Origin: Angiostrongylus vasorum
Lineage: Eukaryota > Nematoda > Chromadorea > Rhabditida > Metastrongylidae
Length of the DNA: 64,000 nucleotides
NCBI GenBank assembly: GCA_018806985.1
Contig: JADANN010000347.1
Location: 124,001 to 188,000, forward strand
Reading direction: 5' to 3'
Of this stretch, positions 11,365 to 23,284 are shown in pieces. Within the stretch, counting starts at the first letter, position 1. Each line of letters starts with the position of its first letter. The notes under the pieces were generated by a model. The model was given only the letters and a program-made list of their open reading frames with translations. It had not been told where the DNA came from and did not search any database. A program made the translations under genes and the position numbers.

Positions 11365-11730
11365 GAGACATGAGAATCGAAGTACCCGCATGGTGTGGTG
11401 GCGAACGCGTTAGCCCTCGCAAGGGGGTAGTAGTGCGTTCGTTCCTCACCGCAGACACCTGCGGTCTGGAGTTTTACAAACATCTCAGCAACATTGTGGT
11501 CACCCGTCAACGGAATTGATCTAGGGAATCCACATCGGCATTGAACCCAGTTAAGCTAACAGGTGATTGCTGACGGCACTGATCGATAGAACTAGCTGAT
11601 GGGCGGGCGAAATGAAGTACCCGCATGGTGTGGTGGTGAACGCGTTACTCCCCGGAAAGGACAATAGCGTGTTCGTTCCCCACCGCAGACACCTGCAGTC
11701 CGGAGTTCTGCAAATATCTCAAAAAAAGTT
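11365..11730 (-). repeat. Two family A copies in tandem
   Basis: Two successive minus-oriented copies: CGCATGGTGTGGTGGCGAAC near 11388 and CGCATGGTGTGGTGGTGAAC near 11621. Each ends in CAAACATCTCAG or CAAATATCTCA. They are separated by the inter-copy block GTCAACGGAATTGATCTAGG that also occurs near 680 and 1170. The ORF at 11612-11809 is derived from this repeat. Confidence 0.8.
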
Positions 11731-11999
11731 AGCATTGTACTCTAGAGTAAAGATTGTTGATGTAGATGATAGTAACACAGAAACAGTACGAACTTCTACA
11801 GTACTTTGACTGAGATGTAAAGTAATCCATGGTTTTTTCTTTTTATAGAAAACCCACCTGGTATTGTGAATTGAAAGCAAGCTCGCCAAAAGCGAATTTT
11901 GAGGCGATTGCGCCGATTGCACCGGCGGCACCTGCAGTCACAGCGTAAGTGAACGCTGTACGGGACATTCGACCTGGAGATTTACGTATATGTGAAATG

Positions 12000-13261
12000 A
12001 CAATTCGTGGCAAATTGTGAAGTTACACGTTGATATGAATGCTGGGGAATGCACGAAGGAATTAAAGCAAATAGGAAGCATTTCGTGGGAAAATACGCTC
12101 AGCAACTTTTATATGCATGGAGTGCTCATCTAGTTGTCCTGTGACATTCGGACCACCTTTCCTTGTCATCGGGATTTTCAACTCATCCACTTCATTTCGT
12201 ATGCGGAGAGCATTCCGGAAAACTCTCGTTGTGACGCACTTATCCTTACAGTTGTTTCTTTTAACAAACAACCTACTTCTGCTATCTTTTAGTTAGCTTC
12301 CCTAGGACAGATAGACACGACGTGGTTCTAGAAAGGCTACTTTCTGGACAACAAGAAAACGACTACTGAGGAGAGTTTGTTCGTCTCCATGAATCCAGCG
12401 GTGATTCTTTGCCTATTGTACAGACGAAGCTCTACAGAAACATGTATTCTTTTTTTAGATAAGCTTACACGTGGTTGATAATGTCCTTGAAATCCTTGAA
12501 ATATCTACAGATACAATTAAGAGGTCACTAAAATATCCCTCGCCTAGGAAGTATTTCGGACAATGCGCATCGGTCCCAATGCATACCGAGCATGGAACGA
12601 GAATTAGGCGTAGTCCCACACCGCAGCCGTGGAAAACCGGGCGTCGGCGCGAATGTGTCACAGTTTCGTTAAGCCGCCGTTCCAATGCTACCACATTCCC
12701 AAGAATTTCAATACTTTGAAGCCGTAAGAGAACTATTTCACCTGAGACGCCAATTTCATCCACAAAAGTCACACCACTGGCCCGGAAACATGCTGTAGTG
12801 GCAGAAATAGGAGCAAACCGGCCACGCCTTTCGATTTCGTAGTGTCTGAACAAGGCCATGTCCTTGGGCTCGCAGTGGTCTCTGACAGTGTTTATAGCCG
12901 GTATTATATTCCAGATTGTACAAATAGACATCTTCTTTAGTTCCATCACCTTAATTTACCGCGATAACTAGTTAAAGGAAAACAATTCTCAATACCATAG
13001 TGCCTTAGTGTATGTGGTCCCGAAGCGACTACATCAATTGCGGGAAAAATTGGCGCGAAAAGTTGAACATCATTGGACCAACGAATTAAGTTCATGGGTT
13101 CGTTTTTCCATGCTGGTTCTTTCATCGTTCGGATCTTTGTCCATAATGGATATACAAGTTGTTGCTTTTCTCTTGTGAACTCGTATTTGATTGTTGTTAG
13201 TATGTTGATAGGATGATGACACTCAGAATATTTTTAAGGCATTGGAATTACGAAACTCCAT
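12000..13261. other. Upstream of NASP; long minus-strand ORF of unknown status
   Basis: The longest open frame is 12455-12949 on the minus strand (164 codons, with RHYEIERRGRFAPISATT and ACFRASGVTFVDEIGVSGEI). Other frames over the same stretch are also fairly open, and I recognise no family. Its last codons lie in ATAAGCTTACACGTGG, a relative of the 38556 MITE terminus. It could be an exon of a divergent gene or a transposon fragment. The NASP promoter should lie within the last few hundred bases. TTTTTAAG at 13231-13238 is a possible trans-splice acceptor before the NASP ATG. Confidence 0.35.
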
Positions 13262-16200
13262 ATGGTCGCTCTTCAGGAAACGGTCACTACCACAATTATT
13301 GATGATACTGGTACTAATACGGCTGTTAATGAGGAAGTAGAGAATTCCGAACTGAGCGTTGAACAGTGGGTTACTTAGCCTTAGCAAGTTTATGGTGAAA
13401 GAACACTAGTGGTTACGTGTGTAGCCCAGTTTCTATCGGATCGTGTACTTAGTCATTGCTGCAATTTTTTGTCCCTACACGCTTTTGTTTCTAACAGTCT
13501 TGTAATGGAAAGGCTCTGGTATTGTCAATGTTCCATGTGCAACCGCCTTTGCATAAAAATTACCAAAAAAAGTTAGAAGCAGTGCGTATTGTACACTAGT
13601 GTTATTAGTGGTTAAGGTAGAAGTCTTTATTGCAGGAAAAAAGAGGCAGTGAAAGATCTCTTGGCCCAAGGGAAACGCGACTATCATGCTGGCGACTATG
13701 AGTCTGCCGCTGATAAACTGAGTACTTGTGCGAATTATTCGTGAGTTTGTATTTTCAGTGTACCTTCTTTCATTGATAAGCTAACACGAGGTTGTTACCA
13801 ATTATTTATTCGGCTAATGTTTTGAACATTTTTTGAGGCTCGCGTAGCGCATTGATCAAGGGAGCCCTGCAATTCACATGGGATAGATCCCCGCTTCCGT
13901 GGCTTCCATCCATCCGGGGTCGGCAAATTGGTACCACACTTCTCTGGGAGGATAGCATAACTGGCCGGATATATCGTTAGGCCACCGTGAGTCATTATAA
14001 AGGCCAGATATGCATTCAATCACCTTCATCGATGCTTAGTGGAGTCGAATGCATGGTGCATCCCTCAGGGATTGATCAACACCGAGAGCTATAACTTTAG
14101 CTTTTTTGATGTTTCGAAGTCCTCATCTTTTTCAGAGCCGATGTATATTTTCACATTTGGTGCTGTTATTCAGATTAATTGGGTGTTTTTGTAGAGCAGA
14201 AGTGTATGGCGTGTTTGCTAGCGAATCATTCGATCCTCATTATTACTATGGTCGATGTCTACTCGAATTGGGTCGTATCGAATCAGATGTTTTGAAAAAT
14301 GCGATGACTGGTATGCCAGAAGTAGAAGATGAGACTGATGAATCTGATGAGGATGAGGATTATGCTGAGGAAGAGGCAGACAATGATGGATCCGTTGGTG
14401 ATACAGATACACTTGCAGGTAAGTATTGCTTATCAGTATGCATCTAGTGGTTTTTTTTTAAATTTTTATCCATGCAATTAGACTACAAAGCGTATAATTT
14501 AAGAATGTGAGAAAGAAGAGATTCAAAACCAAGTGGAACAAGTGCTTGTTGAGAATGCTGAGGAGTTGGAGAAGACCAATGCAGAAAGTAATGGAGGCAA
14601 CAATGTTAATACGAGTAAGATATGTGAATCTTATGAAGAAAGCACTAGTGGGAACTTTGATATTTCTTCGGACTTTCCTTTAATAAAATGCCAAGTTTTT
14701 CTCATTTATGAAGTCCTGGTGTCAGTGATAATTGCAGCTGAGGAGAAAGCATCAACCGAAGCATCAGAACTCGTTACTGAAGCTATTTCTGCTGACGGGA
14801 GCGTAGAGATTACGGATATCCGCGAAGCAATTGATTCCCAAGTGGTGTCACATGAGGCAGACGGTGCCATTCGTTATTTATTTCCACATTTTCGTTGTGT
14901 TTAAATGGAATCAGTTGTTGTACAGGTGCAGAAGAAGATGTTAGGAATGACGCAGAAGATGATGCAAGCAATTTTCAGGCCGCATGGGAGGTTCTTGAGG
15001 TAAGTAGGCTCTAAATACTGGGTTTCTTTTATTTCTTTCTAGAGATTTTAGGTCTGCTTGTGACAGATTTCAGGTTGCACGTAATATATGTGACAAACAA
15101 GAACCAACAAAAGAATGGGAGCTTCGTAAAGCAGACGTTCTATCTGCTCTAGCTGAATGCTCGATTGAAGAAGGGAACTGTAAGCAGGCGTTAGATGATC
15201 TTACGAGCGCTCTTCAAATTCAACTTCTTCACCTTCCTGCTGACGACAGAATAATCGCAAACACATACTTTTCGTTCGCTCGTATCCACAAACTTGAGAA
15301 GGAGTTCGTCCTAGCGTCAGAATATTACAAGAAGGCAAAACAGTGCTTGGAGCTACGAATCGGTTGGTTCATTTTTAAAAATTTCCTGCGGTGAACAGTT
15401 TTTTGAGGCAGTTATCAAAGCCAAACCGTTATTGATATGAATATGGGTTTACTACAGAAGCAACAAAAAAGTCGCTTGCTGAAGTTTGTGAAGCTGAGAA
15501 GGAAGGCGAGGAAACAATGCTTCAAAAGGAGCTAGTGGATTTGAATGGTATAATTCCGGATATCGAGCTCAAAATTCAAGATGCAGATGATAGCGCTGTT
15601 ACGTTAGAGAAAGTGAGGTCCATACCACATTTTACACAGCTTTACTCCGTGCAATTTTCTACACTTCTACGCCTTTTTAGGTGAAGAATGAGCTAAAGTC
15701 TGCATTTATGGCCACCTTCCCGGAAAAGACTACTGTTAATCAAGATACTCCTGTGAACGATATCTCAAATATAGTTAGTCCTTTCTCGTTCGCTTGTGCT
15801 TCGAGTTTCTATGTGGGTCAACTAAGAACGCGTGTGGCGCAGTGGTCGGAGGCGTTCTGCAACACACATAAGATCGACCTCGGCACCTCTGGGCCACCAA
15901 GCCCTCTATCTCTTCGGGGTCGGCAAATTGGTTCCAGACTTTTCTGGGAGGATAGCAGCACTGGCTCGATACATCGGTAGGCCACCGCGAGTCATTGTAA
16001 AGGCCAGATATGCTTCCAATCACCTCCAAACGTTGCCTAATGAAGTGGAATGCATGGCGCATCCTTAAGGGGTTGATCAACGCCGAAAGCTTTATCCGTT
16101 TTTATGTTGTCCCTTACTGTTTATGGACGCCATAGTTTCCTTCAATATCCATTTGAGTGTTTTTTTCATAGATCCGAAAGTCTTCCAAAAGGACAGCTGA

Positions 16201-16270
16201 CCAGACTGAAACCAACTCGGATGTCGAGGCTGTGAAGAGAACGAAAACTAACGATGACTGTTGCTGCTGA
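13262..16270 (+). CDS. NASP: NASP-type histone chaperone (SHNi-TPR protein), 10 exons
   Basis: Exons: 13262-13365, 13636-13740, 14195-14418, 14504-14614, 14738-14863, 14926-14999, 15074-15362, 15458-15612, 15681-15773, 16172-16270; phases agree at every junction, giving about 459 codons. NASP proteins bind H3/H4 in cytoplasm and nucleus and protect soluble histone. Seen in order: a first TPR helix pair ([20 protein letters not shown]); a second TPR half ([20 protein letters not shown]); a long acidic insert ([20 protein letters not shown] and the next exons) interrupting a TPR as in the family; the SHNi-TPR block (exons 7: [20 protein letters not shown], then [13 protein letters not shown] and [15 protein letters not shown]); a charged helical tail; and basic NLS-like KSSKR and KRTK near the CCC C-terminus. 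The first ATG is followed by an acidic leader and a phase-matched donor. Two family B SINEs sit in its introns. I am confident of the family; the ATG is inferred. Confidence 0.92.
13840..14095 (+). repeat. Family B SINE in NASP intron 2
   Basis: tRNA-like head (GCGTAGCGCATTGATCAAGG, then ATGGGATAGATCCCC), body (CGGGGTCGGCAAATTGGTAC, GGGAGGATAGCATAACT, GCCACCGTGAGTCATT) and tail (TGCATCCCTCAGGGATTGAT). It lies in the sense orientation about 100 bp upstream of the exon 3 acceptor. Confidence 0.85.
15829..16095 (+). repeat. Family B SINE in NASP intron 9
   Basis: Head CGTGTGGCGCAGTGGTCGGA (A-box-like) with TAAGATCGACCTCGG at the B-box position, then the GGGAGGATAGCAGCACTGGC body, ending at GGGGTTGATCAACGCCGAAA. 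The minus-strand 101-codon ORF over it is a repeat artefact that recurs on other copies. Confidence 0.88.
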
Positions 16271-16990
16271 TGCTGCTGCCTAAAATGTACAATCTATTAT
16301 CGTTGGCGATCTCACTGAGTTGTCATCTCATCCAACTATACTGAAGCTACGGAACAAACTGTTTTCTACTGTCGTGTAAATTTTCACAAGTGATATTGAA
16401 GCGCATTTCATGAGTTGATGTTGGTATGTCGGTATCTTAATGTGGAATAAATCATGTATTGACGAGATTCTTATCTGGTTGAAAGGCATCGCCTTTGTAT
16501 ATTCTTTCGTCGTGATGGTTCCAACAAACGAGCTCTTTATTTATCTTTGTGGGATGGCTGCGTTTTACAAACGATGGACGTAAATTGTTCATAAGTTCGG
16601 GTTCAAAGTTCCAAAAGACACCGTAGTTTGAAGTGCACTTTGTTATTCAAATTAAGAAGCATTGGAACGTACGAAACGTCAATAAGGTGTGAGGTTGCCC
16701 GTTACTTTATGCAAAAATTAAGGGTGGATCTTGCGAGTGTTTAAAAAAAGATGGATGTTGTTTGAAATGTTAAAAATGTTTGAATATTAACAGTGGTAGC
16801 TTTGTTCTTCCATGGAGGTAGGTTGTCGCAGTGATTGAAAGAGCGGTTGTATGATGAGGAAAGATACTGATTGCAAATTTGATGGGGCGGTTTCTACTAT
16901 CACAGTATTTTCAACTGCAGCAATACTCCTTATACACAGCCTGGTCAGACTTTCTTGTAGATTAGTTCTGCTATAGCTTACTTCTAAGAA
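16271..16990. other. NASP 3' flank, no further gene
   Basis: Contains the NASP 3' UTR and poly(A) signal, then AT-rich sequence with no exon-like open frame up to the SINE cluster. Confidence 0.45.
16446..16451 (+). terminator. Polyadenylation signal of NASP
   Basis: AATAAA lies 176 bases after the NASP stop (16268-16270) in a T-rich stretch. It is the first canonical signal I find downstream. Confidence 0.6.
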
Positions 16991-16997
16991 GGGAAGT

Positions 16998-17270
16998 GTA
17001 GCGCAGTGTTGAAGGCTCCACGCAATACGCCTGGGATCGATCCCAGCGCCTGTGATTCGCCATGCCTTCCATCTCTTCGGGGTCGGCAAATTGGGACCAA
17101 ACTTGGTTGGAAGGATACCAGCACTAGCTCGATACATCGGTAGACTACCGCGAGTCATTGTAAAGGCTAGCCAGATATGCGTTCAATTACCTCCGACGAA
17201 GTTTAATGAAGTAGAATGCATTACACATCCGTCAGGGATTGATCAACGCCGAGGGCTTTGTCCTTTTCAT
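16998..17270 (+). repeat. Family B SINE
   Basis: One of the best tRNA-like heads: GTGTAGCGCAGTGTTGAAGG, then GGGATCGATCCC as a clean B box. The body is GGGGTCGGCAAATTGGGACC and the end CAGGGATTGATCAACGCCGA. Shadow ORFs on both strands belong to the repeat. Confidence 0.88.
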
Positions 17271-17278
17271 CCTTTACA

Positions 17279-17590
17279 GTGTAGGTCGTTTGTAGCGCAC
17301 TGGTTCGAGGTGCCTGGCAAGAAACAATAGGTCCGTTGTTCGAACATGCGCCCCGCGCTAACCAAGCCTTCAATCTCTCCAGAGTTGGCAGATTTGTACT
17401 AGGCTTATCTGGGACTATAACAGCACTGGTTTAATACGTTGCTAAGCTGTCGCAAGTCATTTGCTTATAATTGTTTCCTTTTTTCTTTACTTATTAGTAG
17501 AGTATGCTTTCAGTCAACTGGGACAATGCTTGGGGATGTGAAATTCATGATGTATCCCTGAAGGGTTGATTATCACCGAGAGTTTTACAT
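17279..17590 (+). repeat. Family B SINE, diverged
   Basis: Directly follows the previous SINE. Head GTTTGTAGCGCACTGGTTCG and TTGTTCGAACATGCG at the B-box position; body CAGAGTTGGCAGATTTGTAC; end AGGGTTGATTATCACCGAGA. It is more diverged than its neighbour, so an older insertion. Confidence 0.75.
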
Positions 17591-17999
17591 TTTTTTTGTC
17601 CTCATAACGTTGATCAATGTCGGATGCTGACGGTGGTTTCCTAGCTTTATTGACTTATCTATAGTTCTTTTGGCGTAGCAGAACTAGAAAAGATCCACAT
17701 ACGCGTGAATAAAACGACAGTGGGAAGAGCGTTTACTGACCATCCTTTGCTCGGATGTGTCCCGTCTATTGAGCTCGGTTAAGCATCTTTGAAGCGAATA
17801 AATGCATATTTGGTCAATGCAATGAGTTGCGGATGCTTTACGCTGCATTAAATGAGTTTCTTCTCGGTTACGGTTTTGCCGACACTACAGCGATAGTGGG
17901 GCTTCGGTCAGCGAAGGGGGGAGCGAACCAGGGGCAGTAAACATAGTAAGACGCGTTGAATCACTGTACTGTGTGCTGCATTACACATCAGCTAAGAGA

Positions 18000-18262
18000 T
18001 AAAGCTCTTGGCGTTGATCAATCCCCTGAGGGATGCGCCATGCATACAGCTTCATTAAGCATGTTCGGAGGTGATTGAATAGATCAGGCCTTCGAAATGA
18101 TTCCTGGTGGTCTACCAATTTATCGGTCCGGTGCTGTTGTCCTCTTAGACAAGTCTGGTACCAATGTGCCGACCCCAGCGGGATGGAAGGCTTGATGACC
18201 CTGTGAATCCGAGGTCGATCCCATGTGAATTGCAGGGCGTATCCGACCACTGTGCTACATGC
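18000..18262 (-). repeat. Family B SINE, antisense
   Basis: Reads in reverse: GGCGTTGATCAATCCCCTGA at the left and TTAGACAAGTCTGGTACCAA in the middle. GAGGTCGATCCCATG at the B-box position and ACATGCGCCCTTG mark the head on the right. The minus-strand ORF 17981-18274 lies over this copy and is not a host gene. Confidence 0.85.
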
Positions 18263-18686
18263 GCCCTTGCACATCAGTATTTGTACATAAGTACAGGTGT
18301 GTGTAAACCTGGTGGAGCTTCGCTTTTGTTTCGAATTTAGTCCATGTGTGCCATCTGAAGACGGGCATCGAAGCCTCTCGACTAAGCCGTGTGGAGATTT
18401 CTCATGAGCTCATGGGTCTTCGGTAGATTAAAGTGTCAGATTTAAATTTGGAGAATATTTATGGAAGCTTGTTTTTGTTTTAATCAGTGAAGTTCACGGT
18501 GAGATGAGATGTTTTTTAGCTTAATGTTTAACCGCTTTATGACTTTCACTGACGTGTTGTGCGTGAACATATTCTATTCCAATCCATTATTTGCCTAACA
18601 TCGTAAATTTTTTTCGTGGTTGTGTATCCGTAAGTGCGATACTTCAGTGAATCTGTGTGGTCAACGTTCCCTCGGCGATCCGTCGG

Positions 18687-18791
18687 ATGAGCGGATCGAC
18701 GACCCCTGAGAAACAGCTGGTAGAAGACGTTATGATCCCGACTGAAAAACGACACATCCCGTTGCCTTCCTTCATAGGAAACCTAGATAAG
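18687..18791 (+). CDS. Candidate first exon (possibly APC1)
   Basis: ATG followed by 35 open codons (MSGSTTPEKQ, then EKRHIPLPSFIGNLDK) ending at a strong donor, AAG|GTGAGA, in phase 0. The first securely identified APC1 exon (23926) accepts phase 0, so a join is possible, which would place RTE copy 1 in intron 1. The peptide is not one I can align to APC1 with confidence, and it could belong to an unrelated gene. Confidence 0.35.
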
Positions 18792-19337
18792 GTGAGAAAC
18801 CACGGCTTGTTTATGATTGTTCAAGTATGATGTGTATATCACCGAGACGTTCACCATTTTCGAATTTTTGCAATATGAAGATTCTACAAGTCATTTTTTT
18901 CATTGTAGCTTTCATCTCTAAACGTTCCATATATCGTTTTATGGGGCTCGGAAGTAGTTGTTTTTAATTTCGTTGGTTCATCTGATCCATCTGGTTCATT
19001 TTGGGGTTAGTTCTTACCAACTGTTCCACGATGAGTGGGTGTAGTATTCGTGTATTTGTTTTGTTTGGGTGAAAACTACCATGCAACGATGCACTTAATA
19101 CTTAGTGTACTAGTGGTTGCGCGTTTAAGGGTGGTTTCGATCTGTGGAGTAGCTCCGAACGTATAGGGTCGTCTTTGGTTCGATAATTTTGAGTATCACC
19201 TGTATCACCTGTAGTCCCGTTGATCGTCGAGTGACCTGAACGGGTGACAGTAAAACTTCCATTTTTCTCTGTCGCGTGCAAGAGTAGCCCAGTGGGTTCT
19301 CCTCGCTCTGGGACTCGTTGAGTATCATATCTTTCGT

Positions 19338-19934
19338 CTAGGCTATTCTTGAAGAACTCTGACTATCGGGCCGGTGGTCTTCCTGCAGTGCGTTTGAAAT
19401 GCAGAGGAACCCAGTCACTAACGGCTCTTGTCCATCGGTTGTCATTACGTGTCCGGCGCACATTATCTTCGAGTGTTTGGCGCACAGAGTGGCATCTCTG
19501 ATTTTTGATCGTTGACGCAGGTCGGAGCTTCGGATCCCATCCCCTAATTGTGTGAAACGGGATACTCCTAGCATCGTCCTTTCGACTGCGCGTTCGACAA
19601 CTTTGAGTGGTCTTTCATCCTGCTTACGCAGCGACCAGGTTTCTGACGCACACGTTAACGCATGAAGTACCGTTGAGTCGAAAAGCTCGGCCCGGAGTCG
19701 GGTGTTCTTTGTTCTCCTCAATACATCCTCGATATTCTTGAAAGCTCCCCAAGCCGCTGGTTTCCTTCTGCTCAACTCTGGAGCTAACTCGTTCATCGTG
19801 TTGGTTTCTCGACCTATATAATTGGAGCATTCGGAGATATTTGTTCCGTTAGGCGTGAATGAGGTATACGAAACCAATCCGTCCTCATGAACATCGTTTT
19901 TGTGAGAGTTAGTCGGAGACCGATCTTTCCACAA
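19338..19934 (-). pseudogene. RTE copy 1, RT thumb and C-terminal segment
   Basis: Open 198-codon frame containing [33 protein letters not shown], then ASETWSLRKQDERPLKVVER and [14 protein letters not shown]. These match the region after the RT palm in RTE-like LINEs and the equivalent part of copy 2 (42593-42941). It is separated by frameshifts from the palm-coding frame upstream. Confidence 0.85.
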
Positions 19935-20149
19935 GCTTTATCAAAGTCGGCAAGCATTCGTTCCGCTTAGCTACTTGTTATATTGTTGTTATTGTTGTGT
20001 TATAAGGGCGATGTCACCAGCAAAGCGAAGGTGTTGTAATTGCCGACCGTCGTTTTTCACTCCCATATTGTCCCACCCAAAAGTTCGCATGACGTTCTTG
20101 AGGGTGGTGGTAAATAATTTTGGCGAGGTGCGATCGCCTTCACAACCCT

Positions 20150-20758
20150 TCATTTGACGTCAATGTTAATCTCGTTGTAGAATGGTGATATCTTGATTGT
20201 GAAATTTTTGCACAGCTCACGAAGAATGTTTATGTATTGACAAGGGACTCCCTGATTATTAAGAGCTTCCATGACTGCTTCTATCTCAATTGAGTCAAAG
20301 GCCTTCTTTAAATCGATGAAAGTGAGACAGAGATGTCTTTTGTACTCTCGCGATACTTCAATGAGTATTGTTATCGTGTGGATATGGTCCATCGTACTAA
20401 ATCCTTTTCGAAACCCTGCTTGCTCACATGGCTGTCCTTTGTCCAGCGTTCTACCAATCCTGTTTAGGATGACTCGAGTGAAAAGTTTGTAGACGACAAA
20501 CAGCAAGCAGACATGGCGGTAGTTGCTGATATCGTGGAGGTCACCCTTCTTGAACAATAACACGGTCTTGCTGGTCTTCCACTGAGTAGTGACCTTGCAT
20601 TCAGACAGGCAACGTGTGAAGAGCCGAGTCAGTGTGTTTACGAGGACTGGCGGAAGATTCCTCAGGTGTTCTGATCTTATCGTGTCCGGATCTGGTGCCG
20701 TTCGATTTTTAACTGACGAAATGTCATGTCGGATTTCAGAAGGGAGAACCAGTGGCAC
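20150..20758 (-). pseudogene. RTE copy 1, reverse transcriptase fingers and palm
   Basis: A 202-codon frame with typical LINE RT blocks: [42 protein letters not shown], then EQAGFRKGFSTMDHIHTI and CLTFIDLKKAFDSIE (palm motif A). The polymerase motif C (FADD in copy 2) lies downstream in another frame and is mutated to FAGD. Not expected to be active. Confidence 0.88.
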
Positions 20759-21279
20759 AACATATCCATCCCTTATTTCATATGACGGAAGGTGGACGTG
20801 GCTATCGAAGAGATCTGAGTAGTATTTGTAAATGGTTTTCTCTATTGCCTTTCTGGACGCTGTAATCGTTCCTTCTGGGCGTCGGAGTGGAATCGTCTTG
20901 GTCTTCTAATTGACGAAGCTTCGGTGTGCTTTGCGAATGCTTTTCTCAGCCTCTGCAGCTTCGACCATCACTGCTGCTTTTTTCTCTTTGAGATCTTTTT
21001 TTATCATCTATCTGCATTGTTTTGCATGTTAGAACGTTAGTACTCGGTTGACTGCAGCTCGTGCGATTCCACGCTGGCGTATCAGCTCGAGTGTTTCTGG
21101 AGACAGACATCTCTTGGTGACTTTCGAACTCTCAGCGTTCATAGCGCTAACGTGAAGATATTGAATGAGCCGATGGTATTCTTCGTTAATGTTATCGACA
21201 ACGGCATCATTCCAACATCCGATTGAAGAATTGAGTAAGTTGCTGTTCATGGTGGTTTTGAGGCTTCGTTTTTGAATCT

Positions 21280-22011
21280 AGCGGCTTTTTTCTCCTTTCT
21301 GCGAGAAATGGAATCTTGCACGATGTAGGCGGTGGTCTGATCTGATATAGAATTTTGAGACGACAGCGACATCGGTTAGACGAAGCCTTCGGTTTACTAT
21401 GACTTGGTCTGTTTCGTTATGGTACGCTCCATTGGGAGACTCCCCCGTCCAGCGTTGAGGGTGGGGCTTGTGGAATTGCGAGTTACAATGGATGCTTTCG
21501 GTCGTTGTGATAAAGTCAAAGAGCGGCCACCCTGTTCGTTCCATTCTAATCCGTGGGTCCCAATGTGACGTTCTTCGGACGTTCTTCTTGGTCCACTGTA
21601 TGCGTTGAAATCTCCAATGATGACCTTGTAGAATGTATGGTCTTCTTCTTTGAACTTCTCCAAGTCCACATAGAACGCTTCGACTTCTTTTTCGTCATAG
21701 CTTCATATCGGCGCGTAAACGAGGAAGATTGTCAAAGCGGGTGTTGATCCACATCTTTTTAATAGTAAACGTCCGATTCGGGTTGTTAGTTGTTCGAATG
21801 AATCGATGTTCATGGACAAACTCGTGTTGACGAGAGCGTCGACGCCGCCGACTTTTGTACTGTCCCATGTTCCGAGTAACAGTTCTTCTCCGGTGTCATA
21901 GACGGCGTTGAATGGGTGGCATCTCGTGTCGGCCAGGCCGATAACGTCGTACCTTATCTTTCCCACTTGCATTATCTTCAGTGGAGGACTCGGATGTAAG
22001 TGTTCTTGCAT
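21280..22011 (-). pseudogene. RTE copy 1, AP-like endonuclease
   Basis: Recognisable pieces of an APE-type endonuclease in shifting frames: [71 protein letters not shown] (GDFNA is the conserved block), and near the end [20 protein letters not shown] (SDHR catalytic block). At least two frameshifts separate them. Confidence 0.87.
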
Positions 22012-23284
22012 TGTGGGTACAGATTGTCTTCGTTAGTCATTATTCGTTACCTTAGTTCTTCGTGATCCAGGGAGCTTCCATTGTCTCCGAGATTTTAGCA
22101 GCCTCTCCATATTCGTGCTACCCAACGCTGCCGAATTGGGGCCTCTTTCGGGGTCAGAGGAATGAAGCCCGTTTCTTTCACTGTTTTTTAGCTTTTTTGA
22201 TACCCACGTTTAGCTTGCTGCGCCCTGAACGTGGGGGGCTGTGTATACTCACGGGTGGCTTGCCAGGCTTTCCCAGAGTGGACATGGAGCTTATTTGTTG
22301 GAAGCGACTTTTAACCGCCTCCCATATATTTCCCTGTCACTTGATTGACTCGTAGAATACAATCCGCATAAACTTGAACGCACTCACGCACGCGTGCATG
22401 AATACGCCTCTTAAATACAGAAAGTATGTGCCAAATCGGCGCAGCAGAAACAGATAGTCCATACCCTGGGTGCATCTGCGTCTCAGCGAAGCAAAGGTCG
22501 CTCTTGGTCCGCGATTAGCCTCCTATCCGCCACCTGAGGACGCGCCACCTATCCTCGCGACGAACCGGCTGTAGATCCCCTCATGTGAGGGAGATCCGTG
22601 GAAGAATGTTTTTTAGTAATGGGATAAAAGCATCGTTAATAAAGATTGTAAAAAGATTGTTGTATTGTATAATATCGCGGATTCCATATCTTGCAACTTT
22701 CATGTATACATAAATTCGTCTGGTCAGTTTGGATTCAGCTTCAGGTACTCCTTAGATTAGCAAGATAGCTGTGCAAGCTATCTCCGGGTCCAAACCGTTG
22801 ACAGTCCTCCCTTTACAGCTTGGTTGATGTCTTGATGATTTGACTCGACACCTAGTGACAAGGATTTTCCAGTGCGGTAGTGGGTCCTAGGGCTACAGTG
22901 ATTCATGCTATTGTGCAACTTGCCGGAATAGCTTAGATCATCGTGGTCTGCAGGACTGGGAATTTAACACAGAACAACTAAGGATTTGGAGCTAAAGGGA
23001 TTTCATAGAAAGTTAACCACAATTTGTTATGCTATATCTTATACAGCAAATGAGAACTGTTGTGCAAAAAAAGATAGGCTGTTTTGTTGGGACTTAGTTA
23101 ACAATCGTTCATTGCCCCTCGTCATCAAATATTACTCTTGTTGGAATCTCTAGTTTTTAAAAGTAGGATTAATCGTAGATAAGGAACAACCGTACATTTT
23201 TTCCATATGCTTGGGAATGAGGCAATGGATTAGACTTACAATCAGCGCTTTGTGCTTCCATCTACACGTATTCGCATAGGGCGT

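Larger units (their letters stand above)
19192..22604 (-). mobile_element. RTE-type non-LTR retrotransposon, copy 1 (degenerate)
   Basis: A 3.4 kb LINE read on the minus strand: about 0.5 kb of conserved 5' leader (22050-22604), an AP-like endonuclease (about 22010-21280), a reverse transcriptase (20758-19970) and a C-terminal segment (19934-19338). The 3' end is a short direct repeat of GTGATACAG rather than poly(A), as in RTE-clade elements. The frame is broken several times. The RT active site FADD reads FAGD (LRFAGDIALIT near 20010), which removes a catalytic aspartate. It aligns over its length with the copy at 42312-45742, so the ends are set by comparison. Confidence 0.9.

Noticed and set aside
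12455..12949. 164-codon minus-strand ORF as a host gene
   Set aside because: Other frames over the same DNA are also fairly open, I recognise no domain, no splice partner was found, and one end lies in a MITE-like terminus. Reported only as a region note.
15775..17158. Several 90-120 codon ORFs on both strands, which look like a conserved protein because similar ones recur at 47.7, 53.2, 55.0 and 62.3 kb
   Set aside because: They all lie on family B SINE copies and are broken differently in each. Similarity comes from the repeat, not from a gene family.
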